The notes below the pieces were generated by a model. That model worked only from the letters and a program-made list of their open reading frames with translations. It ran no database searches and was not told the DNA's origin. Positions 36,509-46,792 of a stretch of 64,000 nucleotides of DNA are shown piece after piece (positions within the stretch are counted from its first letter, which is position 1; every line of letters starts with the position of its first letter). The stretch covers positions 3,792-67,791 of the forward strand of contig USAE01000001.1 of the NCBI GenBank assembly GCA_900552655.1. Direction: 5' to 3'. This DNA is from an uncultured Clostridium sp. (GTDB lineage: Bacteria > Bacillota > Clostridia > TANB77 > CAG-508). Both the position numbers and the translations under genes were made by a program.

Positions 36509-38707
36509 TTATTTTTTTCTTGCTACTTCGTATACGCTATCTATTTTTCTTAGTTCTTTTAATACTTTATTTAGTTCTTCTATATTTTCAACCTCTATAG
36601 TTATTTCTATTGTTGCAATATGCTCTTTAGTAGTTTTGGAATTTAAAGCTATTAGTTTTGTTTTTACATTACCTAAAACTTGAATAACCTCTGCTAGTAA
36701 ACCTGCTCTGTCATTTGCAAATACTGTTATATCAACATTATAAGCTGCTGTTTCTTCTGTATACCAGTAAACGTCTATAATTCTATCTTCTTCTTTTAGT
36801 AAGTCTTTTACATTTACACAATCTGTTCTATGTACAGAAACTCCTCTTCCTTTTGTAATATATCCTATTATATTATCTCCTGGTACAGGGTTACAACATT
36901 TAGAAAGTTTTACTAAGCAATTATCTATTCCTTTTACTACTACACCTGTGTTAGATGGTTTTATATGCTTTCTTTTACTTGTTAATTCTTCTATTTTTTG
37001 TTCTATATTTTCTTCGTTATGAGCTTTTCTATATTCTTCTAACATTCTAGATATAATTTTAACTTGTGATATTGCTCCAAAACCAACACTTGCATACATT
37101 TCTTCTACATTTTTAAATTTGTATCTATCTAGTGCTGCATTTATATAATCTTGTTTAAACAATTCGTCATGACTTATTCCTATTCTTTTTATTTCTTTTT
37201 CTATTAGTTCTTTTCCTTTTTCTATGTTCTCTGTTCTTTGTTCTTTCTTAAACCATGATTGAATTTTACTTTTTGCTTTTGTTGTTTTTATAAATTTAAG
37301 CCAATCTCTACTAGGACCTTTTTGAGAGTCAGATGTCATAATTTCTATTATATCCCCACTCTTTAACTTTGTTATTATTGGCATCATTTTGCTATTTATT
37401 TTACATCCAACCATATGGTTTCCTATTTCTTCATGAATGCTATAAGCAAAATCTATTGGCGTTGCTTCTCTTGGTAATACTAATATTTTTCCCTTTGGTG
37501 TAAATACATATACTTCATCTTCAAATAATTCTGTTTTTAATGTATTTAAAAACTCTTGAGGATCTTTCATGTCTTGTTGCCATTCTAAGGTTTCTCTAAG
37601 CCATGAAAGTTTGTCATTTGTAACTTCTACAACTTGTTTTCCTTTTTTTCCATAATTTGCTTCTTTATATGCCCAATGTGCTGCTATACCATATTCTGCA
37701 ATTCTATGCATTTCCCATGTACGTATTTGTACTTCGAATGGAGTTCCTTTTTCTCCTAATAATGTTGTGTGTATAGATTGGTACATATTAGGCTTTGGTA
37801 CTGCTATATAATCTTTAAATCTTCCTGGCATTGGGCTATACATTTCGTGTACAACACCTAATGCAGTGTAACAATCTTTTACAGAATTTACTAATATTCT
37901 TAATGCAAATAAATCGTAAATTTGATCTAAAGTTTTGTTATCTCTTTTCATTTTTCTATATATAGAATATAAATGTTTTGCCCTACCTGTTACTTCTGCT
38001 TCGATTTTTTGTTTCTTAAGAGCTCCTCTAATATCTCCCATTATTTTTTCTATAAATTTTAATCTTTCTTCTCTTTTTTTGTCTATACCTTCAACTAATT
38101 CTCTATATTCTTCTGGATATAAGTATTTGAAAGCTAAATCTTCTAATTCCCATTTTAAAGAATATATACCTAAACGATTTGCAAGTGGAGCATATAACTC
38201 CATTGTTTCTTTTGCATTTGCAATTTGCCTATCTCTTCTTAAATATTTTAATGTACGCAAATTATGTAATCTATCTGCTAGTTTTATTATTATAACTCTA
38301 ATATCTTTTCCCATTGCAAGAAACATTTTTCTGTAGTTTTCCACTTGGCGCTCTTCTGTACTTGCTTGATATCTTAGTTCTCCAAGTTTTGTAACTCCAG
38401 CAACCATGTTGGCAATTTCTTCTCCAAAATCTCTTACTAAATCTTCATGTGTAACCTCTGTATCTTCTACAACATCATGTAATAGCGCAGCACAAATTGT
38501 TGACTCGTCTAAACCTATATCTGCTAAAATATAAGCAACTTGTACTGGATGTATTATATATGGTTCTCCAGATTTTCTACATTGTGTACCATGCTTTTCT
38601 TTTGCATAGTTATAAGCTTTTAATATTATTTTAGTATCTGCCCATCTTTTTTTCTGTTTTACTAAACCTATTATATCCTCTATCGTTTTATTTTGTACTT
38701 CTGACAT
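36509..38707 (-). CDS. rel: Bifunctional (p)ppGpp synthetase/hydrolase (Rel)
   Basis: About 732 residues. HD hydrolase motif LLHDVVEDTEVTHEDL, synthetase region FALRILVNSVKDCYTALG and YIAVPKPNMYQSIHTTLLG, a TGS domain (YVFTPKGKILVLPREATP), and a C-terminal ACT domain after a Cys-rich segment with SKCCNPVPGDNIIGY. It controls the stringent response. I choose the ATG at 38707 over the TTG at 38713 because it has the better spaced GGGGG. It follows recJ by 15 bp. Confidence 0.94.
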   Translation of the reverse strand: MSEVQNKTIEDIIGLVKQKKRWADTKIILKAYNYAKEKHGTQCRKSGEPYIIHPVQVAYILADIGLDESTICAALLHDVVEDTEVTHEDLVRDFGEEIANMVAGVTKLGELRYQASTEERQVENYRKMFLAMGKDIRVIIIKLADRLHNLRTLKYLRRDRQIANAKETMELYAPLANRLGIYSLKWELEDLAFKYLYPEEYRELVEGIDKKREERLKFIEKIMGDIRGALKKQKIEAEVTGRAKHLYSIYRKMKRDNKTLDQIYDLFALRILVNSVKDCYTALGVVHEMYSPMPGRFKDYIAVPKPNMYQSIHTTLLGEKGTPFEVQIRTWEMHRIAEYGIAAHWAYKEANYGKKGKQVVEVTNDKLSWLRETLEWQQDMKDPQEFLNTLKTELFEDEVYVFTPKGKILVLPREATPIDFAYSIHEEIGNHMVGCKINSKMMPIITKLKSGDIIEIMTSDSQKGPSRDWLKFIKTTKAKSKIQSWFKKEQRTENIEKGKELIEKEIKRIGISHDELFKQDYINAALDRYKFKNVEEMYASVGFGAISQVKIISRMLEEYRKAHNEENIEQKIEELTSKRKHIKPSNTGVVVKGIDNCLVKLSKCCNPVPGDNIIGYITKGRGVSVHRTDCVNVKDLLKEEDRIIDVYWYTEETAAYNVDITVFANDRAGLLAEVIQVLGNVKTKLIALNSKTTKEHIATIEITIEVENIEELNKVLKELRKIDSVYEVARKK

Positions 38708-38721
38708 AAGCAATCCCCCTT

Positions 38722-40410
38722 CTAATAGCTTTTTCTAATGTCTTTTACATTTATTTGTATAGAGCTAAATCCATTAAAACTATTAATTTCTAATGTTCCT
38801 ACAATATCTATTTTATCTCCAATTCTATATTCTTCTGCTAAGAAGCCTATATCGAATCCTATAGCATTAATTACAAAATTTTCGTCCCTTAAAGTAAGTT
38901 TTAAATGTCTTCCTTCTGAAAGAGCTCTTATAGAATCTATTTTTAAATTTTTTATTAAAAATAATGGAACTTTATTTGATTCTCCAAAAGGCTCTAATAT
39001 ACTTAAACTTTTTATTAAATCCATATTTATATCTTTTAACTTTAGTTCTTCGTCTATATAAATAATTGGTTTTAATTCTTTAATATTACTTTCTTTTGCA
39101 ATTTTATTAAATCTTTCTTTGAATTTCTCGAAATTTTCTTTTTTTAATGTAAGACCAACAGCCATGGCATGACCACCATATTTTTCTAGTAAGTCATCAC
39201 ATTTTGTTAAGCTTTCGTATAAATCAAATCCCGGTATGCTTCTTCCTGAACCTTTTGCTATGTCATCTTCAAAGCTTAATAATATACTTGGTTTATAATA
39301 TTTGTCTGTTACTTTAGAAGAAACAATTCCAATAACACCATGATGCCAATTGTTTCCACCCACAACTATAGAATCATTTTCATCTAAATTATTTTTTTCT
39401 ATTTTTTGTACTACTTCTTCATATATATTTTTCTCTGTAGATTGTCTTAAAGTATTGTAATCGTTCAGTTCTTTTGTAATTTCTAATGCACTTTCTAAAT
39501 TATTTGCTAAAAATAAATTTAAAGCTTCTTCTTCGTGCCCCATTCTACCAGAAGCATTTATTCTTGGCGCGACTCCAAATGAAATTGTATTTGAATCTAT
39601 TTCTTTATATCCTGAACTTTTTATTAGTTCTCTTAAACCTAAATTTTTAGTAACTTTTATTAGCATTAGTCCTAATTTTGCTATAGTTCTATTTTCACCT
39701 TCTAATGGAACTATATCTGCTATTGTTCCTACACATACTAAATCTAAATATTTTAAATATTCTTCTGGTTTAATATCTAACTTTATGGAAATTGCCTGAA
39801 TTAATTTAAATACTACTCCTACTCCTGCTAATGATCTAAAGGGATACGTATTATCTTTTCTTTTGGCATCAATTACAGCTATTGCATTTGGGAGCTTTTC
39901 TCCAACTTCATGATGGTCTGTAACTATTATGTCCATTCCTAAACTTTTTACATATTCTATTTCATCTATTGCAGAAATCCCACAATCTACTGTTATTATT
40001 AAATCTATCCCTTTTTCTTTTATTTTTTCTATAGCAGATTTATTTAATCCATACCCTTCATGCAACCTATTTGGTATATATGTGTCTACCATAATACCTC
40101 TATCTAATAAATATTTCTTTAAAACAGTGGTACTAGTTATTCCATCTACATCATAATCACCATAAATTAGTATCTTTTCTTTATTATTAATTGCTTTTAT
40201 TATTCTTTCTACTGCTATATCCATTTCCTTAAATAAAAAAGGATCATAAAAATCATCTCTTGTAGGATTTATAAATATTCTTACATCTTCATCTTTTATT
40301 ACATTTCTATTAACAATTATTTTTCCTATTACTTTGTTTAAATTATATCTATTACATATATCATCTACTAATTTTTCATCTGAACTATAAAATTCCCATT
40401 TTTTTATCAT
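38722..40410 (-). CDS. recJ: Single-stranded-DNA exonuclease RecJ
   Basis: 562 residues, the short RecJ form. ILIYGDYDVDGITSTTVL holds the metal-binding DVDG motif, IVTDHHEVGEKLPNA the DHH motif, and APRINASGRMGHEEEAL the next conserved stretch; HGGHAMAVGLTL-like sequence at YGGHAMAVGL closes the DHHA1 region. A C-terminal OB-fold follows. It degrades 5' single-strand tails in recombination and mismatch repair. It is first in the recJ-rel-hydrolase-hisS set. Confidence 0.94.
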   Translation of the reverse strand: MIKKWEFYSSDEKLVDDICNRYNLNKVIGKIIVNRNVIKDEDVRIFINPTRDDFYDPFLFKEMDIAVERIIKAINNKEKILIYGDYDVDGITSTTVLKKYLLDRGIMVDTYIPNRLHEGYGLNKSAIEKIKEKGIDLIITVDCGISAIDEIEYVKSLGMDIIVTDHHEVGEKLPNAIAVIDAKRKDNTYPFRSLAGVGVVFKLIQAISIKLDIKPEEYLKYLDLVCVGTIADIVPLEGENRTIAKLGLMLIKVTKNLGLRELIKSSGYKEIDSNTISFGVAPRINASGRMGHEEEALNLFLANNLESALEITKELNDYNTLRQSTEKNIYEEVVQKIEKNNLDENDSIVVGGNNWHHGVIGIVSSKVTDKYYKPSILLSFEDDIAKGSGRSIPGFDLYESLTKCDDLLEKYGGHAMAVGLTLKKENFEKFKERFNKIAKESNIKELKPIIYIDEELKLKDINMDLIKSLSILEPFGESNKVPLFLIKNLKIDSIRALSEGRHLKLTLRDENFVINAIGFDIGFLAEEYRIGDKIDIVGTLEINSFNGFSSIQINVKDIRKSY

Positions 40411-40478
40411 TCACTTTCTCCTCGTATTATACAATTTGTACAATATTGTATAACATTTCTTCTTTTTTTTAAAGAGGT

Positions 40479-41186
40479 TTACAATAATTTTATTAAACAA
40501 ATTATAATATATAAAATTATTAAATATAATTTAGATGATATTAGTTTATAACATGTGTATTTTATGCCTATGTTATTTATTTTTTCATATTCTTCTGTAA
40601 TTTTTTTTGTTTCTTTTACATTATGTTCTTCTAGATATTCTTTTGCAATATATTTTGCTTTTGTCATTGCTTCTATTTCTAAATAACTTCTTATTACATA
40701 AAATACCATTGCTAAAATTAACATTATTGATACAAATAATATATAATTTTTTATTACTCCTACTACTGTTAGTATTGTTATTACCAACCAAAATAAGTTT
40801 AATAAATTTGTAAAAATATAGTTAAACCATAACACATTTTTATTTTGAATGGAATGTACACATTCGTGTGCTATTGTTTGAATTCTTGTAAAAAATTTTT
40901 TATCTTTATTTAAAATAATTTTATCTGTTGCTATAAAGTAAAAGCAATTTGTTTTTTCCTCTTCTTCCACCTTTACTTTTTCATTATTTAGTTTTTTCAA
41001 TATTTCCTTACAAATTACCACATTATTTGGAAGTTCTTGTGTTCTAGCATTTAAACTCTCATTTTCGGCAATTTTCATTATCTCTTTTTTATTAGTCTTT
41101 AAAACTATTTTTAATATAATTTGTGTAATTATTATTATTATTAAAATTATTAAAAGCTCCATATAAACAAAATAAGGGATATACAA
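40479..41186 (-). CDS. Membrane zinc metallopeptidase, YugP-like
   Basis: 235 residues. One hydrophobic span opens the protein (LLIILIIIIITQIILKIVL); TIAHECVHSIQ is the zinc-binding HExxH motif; two further spans cover roughly residues 125-165; YLEIEAMTKA may hold the third ligand Glu. A last hydrophobic segment ends the protein. It resembles the small membrane metallopeptidase family typified by YugP of Bacillus, function unknown. The topology puts the active site in the cytoplasm or at the membrane face. Confidence 0.75.
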   Translation of the reverse strand: MYIPYFVYMELLIILIIIIITQIILKIVLKTNKKEIMKIAENESLNARTQELPNNVVICKEILKKLNNEKVKVEEEEKTNCFYFIATDKIILNKDKKFFTRIQTIAHECVHSIQNKNVLWFNYIFTNLLNLFWLVITILTVVGVIKNYILFVSIMLILAMVFYVIRSYLEIEAMTKAKYIAKEYLEEHNVKETKKITEEYEKINNIGIKYTCYKLISSKLYLIILYIIICLIKLL

Positions 41187-41207
41187 TATATCCCTTCCCC
41201 CTTACTT

Positions 41208-41543
41208 TTATTCTATAACATCTTTTATTGCTTCACTTATTATTTTATTTATATCTGTTACCATTACGCTAAATCTCATTTCTGATTCTAAATAATTTTT
41301 AGCTACTTCATTTTGATATAATTCTGTATATAAATTTTGTAATTTTACACTTAATTCATTTGAATTTGTTTCACCTTTTAGCATTGCTTTTTGCATTTCT
41401 ACTCTTAATTTGTCAAATTCTTCTATCTTACTTTTTATTTCTACATTAGATTCTATTTGTTCTTTTGAATTTTTATAAGCTTTATACTCTTCTGTTAATT
41501 TTATTTCTGATGCTAATTTATTAGCTGTATCATATATATTCAT
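41208..41543 (-). CDS. ylbF: YlbF/YmcA family protein
   Basis: 111 residues, all alpha-helical. YDTANKLASEIKLTEEY and IKSKIEEFDKLRVEMQKAM match the YlbF/YmcA pattern of two long amphipathic helices. In Bacillus such proteins assist RNase Y in mRNA processing and affect sporulation and biofilm formation. It starts 15 bp after the stop of the upstream GT4 gene, so co-transcription is likely. The paralogue (YlbF, YmcA or YheA) cannot be told apart by eye. Confidence 0.82.
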   Translation of the reverse strand: MNIYDTANKLASEIKLTEEYKAYKNSKEQIESNVEIKSKIEEFDKLRVEMQKAMLKGETNSNELSVKLQNLYTELYQNEVAKNYLESEMRFSVMVTDINKIISEAIKDVIE

Positions 41544-41558
41544 TGCTTAGCCTCCTTC

Positions 41559-42851
41559 TTAAGCATATGCATGTCTTTTTTTGAAACTTAATAAGTTTGT
41601 AATTTCTCCTTGTGTATTTTTAGCTTTCTTTGTTTTTCTAGCTTTTTCTTGTTCTAATTCTCTTCTTTGTTTTTCTGCCATTGTTTGACATATTGCTTTT
41701 TGATATATAAAATGTGTATCTTGAGCTATTTTGTTCCAGTTATATTGTGCTTTTACTTTTGCTTTTGCCGCTCTTGAAACTTCTGCACCTAAACCTGGGT
41801 TATATAGTAATTCTAATATAGAATCTGCTATCGAATTTGGGTTACCTGCATAACTTTTCATTCCATTTTCTCTATGTTGTACTATTTCATTTAGTCCACC
41901 AACATCTGAAACTACAACTGGTGTTCCAGATAACATTCCTTCTAACGCTACAACTCCAAATGGTTCATATGTACTTGGGAATACCGCTACGTCTGCACAT
42001 TTATACATTTTAGTAACTTGATTTAAATTTAAATATCCTGTAAAGTAAACTTTATTTTCTATGTTTAATCTTCTTACTTCATCTCTTAGCTCGTCTATCA
42101 TTCCACCTTTTCCAGCTATTATTAGTTTCGAGTCATGATATCCATTTAATACTTTTGGCATTGCTGCTATTAAGTTTTGTATTCCTTTTTCGTAAACAAG
42201 TCTTCCTACATAAAGAATTATTTTTTCGTTATCTGCTGCATATTGTCTTCTGAAGTTATAATCTTTTTCTACTCCATTATATAAATTTAAATTAACTCCA
42301 TTTGGTACTACATTTATCTTTTCATATGGTAATCCAAATAATCTTTGTAATTCACTTTTCATATAATTACTATTTACTATTACTTCTGTTGATTCATATG
42401 TTAGCATCCATTCTGTATCATTTATATATCTTTGTACTTCATCATGTATTCCAGAATTTCTTCCTGCCTCTGTTGCATGTATTGTTGCTATAATTGGTGT
42501 TTTAAAAGAATCTTTTAAAGTTTTTGCTGCATATGCAACTAACCAATCGTGTGCATGTATTACATCAAATGGGCCTTCTTTATTTATTATTTCTGTAGCT
42601 TTTGATATTAAATTAAAGTTTAATTGCATTATCCAGTCTATAAAATTATTTGGATTTATCATATAGTTGTTTACTCTATATACTTTAACTCCGTTGTCAT
42701 CTTCAAAATCTTCTACATTTCCTTCTTTGTAAGTAACTACTGTTACTTCGTGACCATCTTTTATTAATCTATGGGATAAGTCGTGTACTACCCTTGCAAT
42801 TCCACCTACTACCCTTGGTGGATATTCCCATGTTAACATTAAAATTTTCAT
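41559..42851 (-). CDS. GlgA-like family 4 glycosyltransferase
   Basis: 430 residues. MLTWEYPPRVVGGIARVV is the starch-synthase-like N-terminus; VIHAHDWLVAYAAKTL, ILYVGRLVYEKGIQNLI, GKGGMIDELRDEV and FPSTYEPFGVVALEGMLSG with the catalytic Glu cover the rest of the GT-B core. The C-terminal 30 residues are Lys- and Arg-rich. It could make glycogen-like storage polymer or a glycolipid. It is separate from the capsule cluster. About 280 AT-rich bases with no gene separate it from the divergent asnB. Confidence 0.9.
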   Translation of the reverse strand: MKILMLTWEYPPRVVGGIARVVHDLSHRLIKDGHEVTVVTYKEGNVEDFEDDNGVKVYRVNNYMINPNNFIDWIMQLNFNLISKATEIINKEGPFDVIHAHDWLVAYAAKTLKDSFKTPIIATIHATEAGRNSGIHDEVQRYINDTEWMLTYESTEVIVNSNYMKSELQRLFGLPYEKINVVPNGVNLNLYNGVEKDYNFRRQYAADNEKIILYVGRLVYEKGIQNLIAAMPKVLNGYHDSKLIIAGKGGMIDELRDEVRRLNIENKVYFTGYLNLNQVTKMYKCADVAVFPSTYEPFGVVALEGMLSGTPVVVSDVGGLNEIVQHRENGMKSYAGNPNSIADSILELLYNPGLGAEVSRAAKAKVKAQYNWNKIAQDTHFIYQKAICQTMAEKQRRELEQEKARKTKKAKNTQGEITNLLSFKKRHAYA

Positions 42852-43131
42852 TTACATAAGCCCCTTTCGATATACATTTTCTTTCGTATTTTACATTTAA
42901 ACATATTGGTTTATATTGTATATAACTTTTATTAAAATGTAAATAACTTTTTGTAAAATATTGTGTTTTTTTGTAGTTTTTTTATATTTATTTTTTTCAC
43001 TTTTTTATTTTGTTATTAATATAATTTAAAAGACAATATTTTTTATAAAAAAACCTTTAAAGTAGTATATATTTTTTATTTTCTACATAAAATTGCTCTT
43101 TTTAGGTTATGTAATTTAGGAGGTGTTTTTT

Positions 43132-44980
43132 ATGTGTGGAATTGTTGGATTTGTAAATTATAAAAAAGATATAAACAATCCTGTTTCTATACTTAATGAA
43201 ATGAATCATTCTCTTACTAATAGAGGACCTGTTGAGGAAGAATCTTATATTTCTTCTCCAGCTTATTTAGCTCGTAAAAAATTAGCTGTAGTTGACCCAA
43301 TAAGTGGCTCTCAACCTATGATTACTACATATAATGAAAATGAGTATTCTATTGTATGTAATGGTCAAATATATAACACATTGGAGATAAAAGATACTCT
43401 TATCGAAAACGGTTTTTATTTTAAAACTAATTCCGATATAGAAGTTTTACTAAATGCTTTTATTTTCTATGGTTATGATATCGTAAAACATATTAATGGT
43501 AATTTTGCTTTTGCTATTTGGAATAAAAACAAAGAAGAATTATTTTTAGCTAGAGATCATTTTGGAATAAAACCTTTATTCTATACTATAACTGATGATA
43601 CATTAGTTTTTGCTTCTGAGTTAAAATCTATTTTTAAATTTCCTACAGTAAAAAAGACTATAGATTCTACAGGCATCTGTGAATTATTTCGGAATTGGTC
43701 CAGCACATACCCCTGGTACAACTGTTTTTAAAGATATTTATGAACTTAAACCGGCTCACTTTGCAATCTTTAATAAATATGGTTTATTTACACATGGGTA
43801 TTGGAAATTTGTAAATAAACCTCATCTAGATTCTTTTAATGAAACTTGTATGAAAGTAAAATTTTTATTGGAAGATAGTATTAAAAACAATTTAGTTTCT
43901 GAAGTACCTTTTTGTTCTTTTTTATCTGGAGGATTGGATTCTAGTATAATAACTGCATATGCTAGTAAATATTGTAATGACAATGGCTTACCTACTCTTA
44001 AGACTTTTTCTGTTGACTATCTAGATAATGACAAAAATTTTGTTAAAAGTGACTTCCAGCCTAATTCTGATAATTATTATATAAATTTAATGGTTGAAAA
44101 ATATAAAACAAACCATACAAATATTATTTTAGATACCCCTGATTTAGCAAATTATTTAGAAGATTCTATGATTGCAAGAGATGTTCCTGGTATGGCTGAT
44201 GTTGATTCTTCTTTACTTCTATTTTGTAAAAATGTAAAACCTTATGCTACAGTTGCTTTAAGTGGAGAATGTGCAGATGAAATTTTCGGTGGCTATCCTT
44301 GGTTTTTTAGAGATGATGCTTTAAATAGTAATACTTTTCCTTGGTCTATTGCACTAAGTGAAAGACAACATCTATTACACACAGATATTTCTAAGAAAAT
44401 TAATTTAAAAGAATATATAGATTTTAGATATAATGAAAGTTTAGCTAATGTGGAAATTCTAGATACTGATTCTAAAGAAACTGCTGAAAAAAGAAAAATT
44501 TCTTATCTAACTTTAAATTGGTTTATGCAAACCTTACTTGATAGATCTGACAGATGTTCTATGTATAATGGATTAGAAATACGTGTTCCTTTCTGCGATT
44601 ATAGGTTAGCTCAATATTTATGGAACATTCCCTGGGAGATGAAAACTTATAAAGGACGTGAAAAAGGACTATTACGACATATTATGAAAGATATTTTACC
44701 AAGTGAAATTATAGACAGGAAAAAATCTCCTTACCCAAAAACTCATAATCCTACTTATTTAAATGCTGTAAAAAATATGCTTACAAATATTATGAATAAT
44801 AGTTCCTCTCCTATTCATAATATTTTAAATAGGAGTTATATTTTAGAAATATTAGAATCTGATGGATCTGCTTTTACTAAGCCTTGGTTTGGCCAATTAA
44901 TGACGGGCCCTCAGCTTATGGCGTATTTGTGCCAAGTTAATATGTGGCTTGAGAAATATCAACCTACAATTGAATTATAA
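43132..44980 (+). CDS. asnB: Asparagine synthase (glutamine-hydrolysing), read through a +1 frameshift at CGG
   Basis: The ATG at 43132 gives MCGIVGFV, so Cys2 becomes the N-terminal nucleophile; the GTG at 43123 would bury it and is rejected. The N-terminal glutaminase domain runs to ICELF at codon 186; the next in-frame codon is CGG (43690) and a stop follows 12 codons later. Skipping the C gives ELFGIGPAHTPGTTVFKDI, the family sequence at the domain junction. The synthetase domain follows with FLSGGLDSSIITAYA (PP-loop) and GECADEIFGGY. Total 615 residues, normal for AsnB. Both domains keep every expected motif, arguing against pseudogene decay. Confidence 0.9.
43690..43692 (+). other. +1 frameshift site at CGG in asnB
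   Basis: Context is GAA TTA TTT C GGA ATT GGT CCA. The zero frame reads Phe-Arg-Asn-Trp and stops soon after; skipping C reads Phe-Gly-Ile-Gly-Pro, matching the Phe-Gly-x-Gly-Pro signature of class B asparagine synthases. Confidence 0.9.
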
Positions 44981-44991
44981 ACGTAGACAGA

Positions 44992-45010
44992 GACGCCAAA
45001 ATTTGGCGTC
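44992..45010. terminator. Palindrome after asnB
   Basis: GACGCCAAAATTTGGCGTC is a perfect 19-base palindrome 12 bp past the asnB stop and 14 bp from the convergent AbrB-like gene. T runs are weak on both sides, so terminator function is likely but unproved. Confidence 0.6.
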
Positions 45011-45023
45011 CCTGCTTTCCCTC

Positions 45024-45344
45024 TTATTCAAGATCTGGTTCTTTTTCAAAAATTACTCTTTCTCCTTCCATTCGCACGTCCACTGTAACGCTTGGCGTCA
45101 TATCCAGTATCTCTAAAAATTCAATTGGAACAGAAATCGTTCTGTTTCTATTTAACCTTCGAACAAAACCTATATAAGGTTTCTTTTCCGCCGGTTCATT
45201 CCAGTTGAATTTTTTCAAGATCAATTTGCCATATTCAATTGTAAGCTCTACTTGCTGTTCCTCGAAGAATCCTAATTCTCTAAAGAATGGCATTGGAATA
45301 CGAATTCGTCTGTCTGTTCCCACTTTGCATTTACATGTTGTCAT
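45024..45344 (-). CDS. Double AbrB/SpoVT-like fold protein, probable imported gene
   Basis: 106 residues containing two tandem AbrB-type swapped-hairpin units: CKVGTDRRIRIPMPFFRELG with the strand VELTIEYGKLILKKF, then VRRLNRNRTISVPIEFLEIL with VTVDVRMEGERVIFEK. Each repeats the pattern of a basic arm, Ile-Pro turn and paired strands. It may bind DNA as a monomeric pseudo-dimer. Codon use is richer in G and C than in neighbouring genes, as in dxr just upstream. No partner toxin is adjacent, so antitoxin function is possible but unsupported. Confidence 0.7.
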   Translation of the reverse strand: MTTCKCKVGTDRRIRIPMPFFRELGFFEEQQVELTIEYGKLILKKFNWNEPAEKKPYIGFVRRLNRNRTISVPIEFLEILDMTPSVTVDVRMEGERVIFEKEPDLE

Positions 45345-45514
45345 AATTTTTTCCTCCTGTTAGAAAGTTTTTGAAAAATATTAACGAGTTCTCATATTTA
45401 TTATAGCATTATTAACATAATTTTTCAATCATATTTCACTTTTTATAGGTCATATGTATGTTAGCCAATTATATATACCACATTTTATTAATAAATAGCA
45501 TAAAGAATTGATAA

Positions 45515-45559
45515 AAGGGAGCTAGCTTTCGTACATAATACGTTTAAGTTAGCTCCCTT
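45515..45559 (-). terminator. dxr terminator
   Basis: AAGGGAGCTAACTT and AAGCTAGCTCCCTT pair on the minus strand, followed by TTAT, 13 bp past the dxr stop. Confidence 0.8.
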
Positions 45560-45572
45560 CTATCTTAGTTAC

Positions 45573-46703
45573 TTAATAATTTAAGCACTCCATTTTTACT
45601 GTTTTATCTAATTCTAAAATTTCATCAACAGTATTAAGTTCTCTTACGATATGATTGGAAAGAGCCCAATCAATCATCTCTGGAATTTCTGTAAATCGAA
45701 TTGCTCCATCTAAAAATGCTTGTACAGCAATTTCATCTGCTGCATTTAAAACAACCTGTGCACTATGTCCCATTTCGATTGCTTTATATGCTAGCTGTAA
45801 GCATTTAAACTTGTATAAATCTGGTCTTTCAAATTTAAGTGTACCAATTTCAAACAAGTCCAATGGTTTAATATTATTTTTTAGTCTCTTTGGATAGTCT
45901 AATGCAAATGCTATCGGAATCTGCATATCTTTTGGGCCAATATTTGCCATAATTGTACCATCTTTAAACTGCACCATAGAATGTACCAAGCTTTGCCGGT
46001 GAACTACAACTTGTATCTTAGTTTCAGGAACATCAAAAAGCCAATGTACTTCTATAACTTCAAAACCTTTATTCATCATAGTTGCAGAGTCAATGGTAAC
46101 TTTTTTCCCCATTTTCCATGTTGGATGATTAAGTGCATCGCTTGGTTTTATTTTATCTGTTATTTCCTTTTCAAAAAATGGTCCTCCAGATGCTGTAAGT
46201 AAAATTTTTCCAATTTTATTATGTTCTTCTCCTCTTAAGCATTGCATAATTGCACTATGTTCGCTATCTACAGTACGAAGTTTTGTATTGTATTTTTTTG
46301 CCCTATCCATAATTATTTTGCCACCTGTGACAAGTACCTCTTTATTAGCAAGTGCTACTTCTTTACAGTGTTTCAACATATTATAAGTGGGTTTTAATCC
46401 AGCAATACCTACAAGCGCTGAAACTGCAATATCTGCATCTTCAAGCTTAGAAATTAACTCCATGCCTCTTTCGCCTGTATAAATATCAATGTTAGGAAAC
46501 AAATTCTTTATTTTCTCTTTGTTCCTTTCATCTAAAATATACACGTGCCTTGGCTTAAATTCTCTTATCTGCTCAATTAACAGATCTACATTCTTGCCAG
46601 CTACAAGTGTAACTGCAGAAAAGCGTTCCGGATTTTCTCTAATTATCCGAAGTGTAGTTGTTCCAATACTTCCTGTTGAACCAAAAATAGCAACTCTTTT
46701 CAT
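45573..46703 (-). CDS. dxr: 1-deoxy-D-xylulose 5-phosphate reductoisomerase, foreign-looking
   Basis: 376 residues. IFGSTGSIGTTTLRIIREN is the NADPH-binding loop; ALANKEVLVTGG, VDSEHSAIMQCLRG, LTASGGPFF, HPTWKMGKKVTIDSATMMNK and VVHRQSLVHSMVQF cover the catalytic, metal-binding and flap regions. It commits deoxyxylulose phosphate to isoprenoid synthesis. Two CGG codons are in frame: codon 19 (46649) and the Arg of HRQS (45998), and the frame continues through both. Skipping C at codon 19 would give a stop at once. Codon use is more GC-rich than in native neighbours. If CGG is not decoded as Arg here, this gene could not make full-length protein, which makes it a key control for the frameshift model. 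Confidence 0.93.
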   Translation of the reverse strand: MKRVAIFGSTGSIGTTTLRIIRENPERFSAVTLVAGKNVDLLIEQIREFKPRHVYILDERNKEKIKNLFPNIDIYTGERGMELISKLEDADIAVSALVGIAGLKPTYNMLKHCKEVALANKEVLVTGGKIIMDRAKKYNTKLRTVDSEHSAIMQCLRGEEHNKIGKILLTASGGPFFEKEITDKIKPSDALNHPTWKMGKKVTIDSATMMNKGFEVIEVHWLFDVPETKIQVVVHRQSLVHSMVQFKDGTIMANIGPKDMQIPIAFALDYPKRLKNNIKPLDLFEIGTLKFERPDLYKFKCLQLAYKAIEMGHSAQVVLNAADEIAVQAFLDGAIRFTEIPEMIDWALSNHIVRELNTVDEILELDKTVKMECLNY

Positions 46704-46792
46704 ATTAAATTCCTCCTTTTTTCCTAGATTGCTACTATTTTAATATACTCTCTTTTTTATTTTTTGTCAAAATATACTTCGACATAATTAGA

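Noticed and set aside
42852..43131. Possible gene or regulatory RNA in the 280-base gap before asnB
   Set aside because: The stretch is AT-rich with no credible frame, ribosome-binding site other than that of asnB, or strong structure; it is probably just the divergent promoters.
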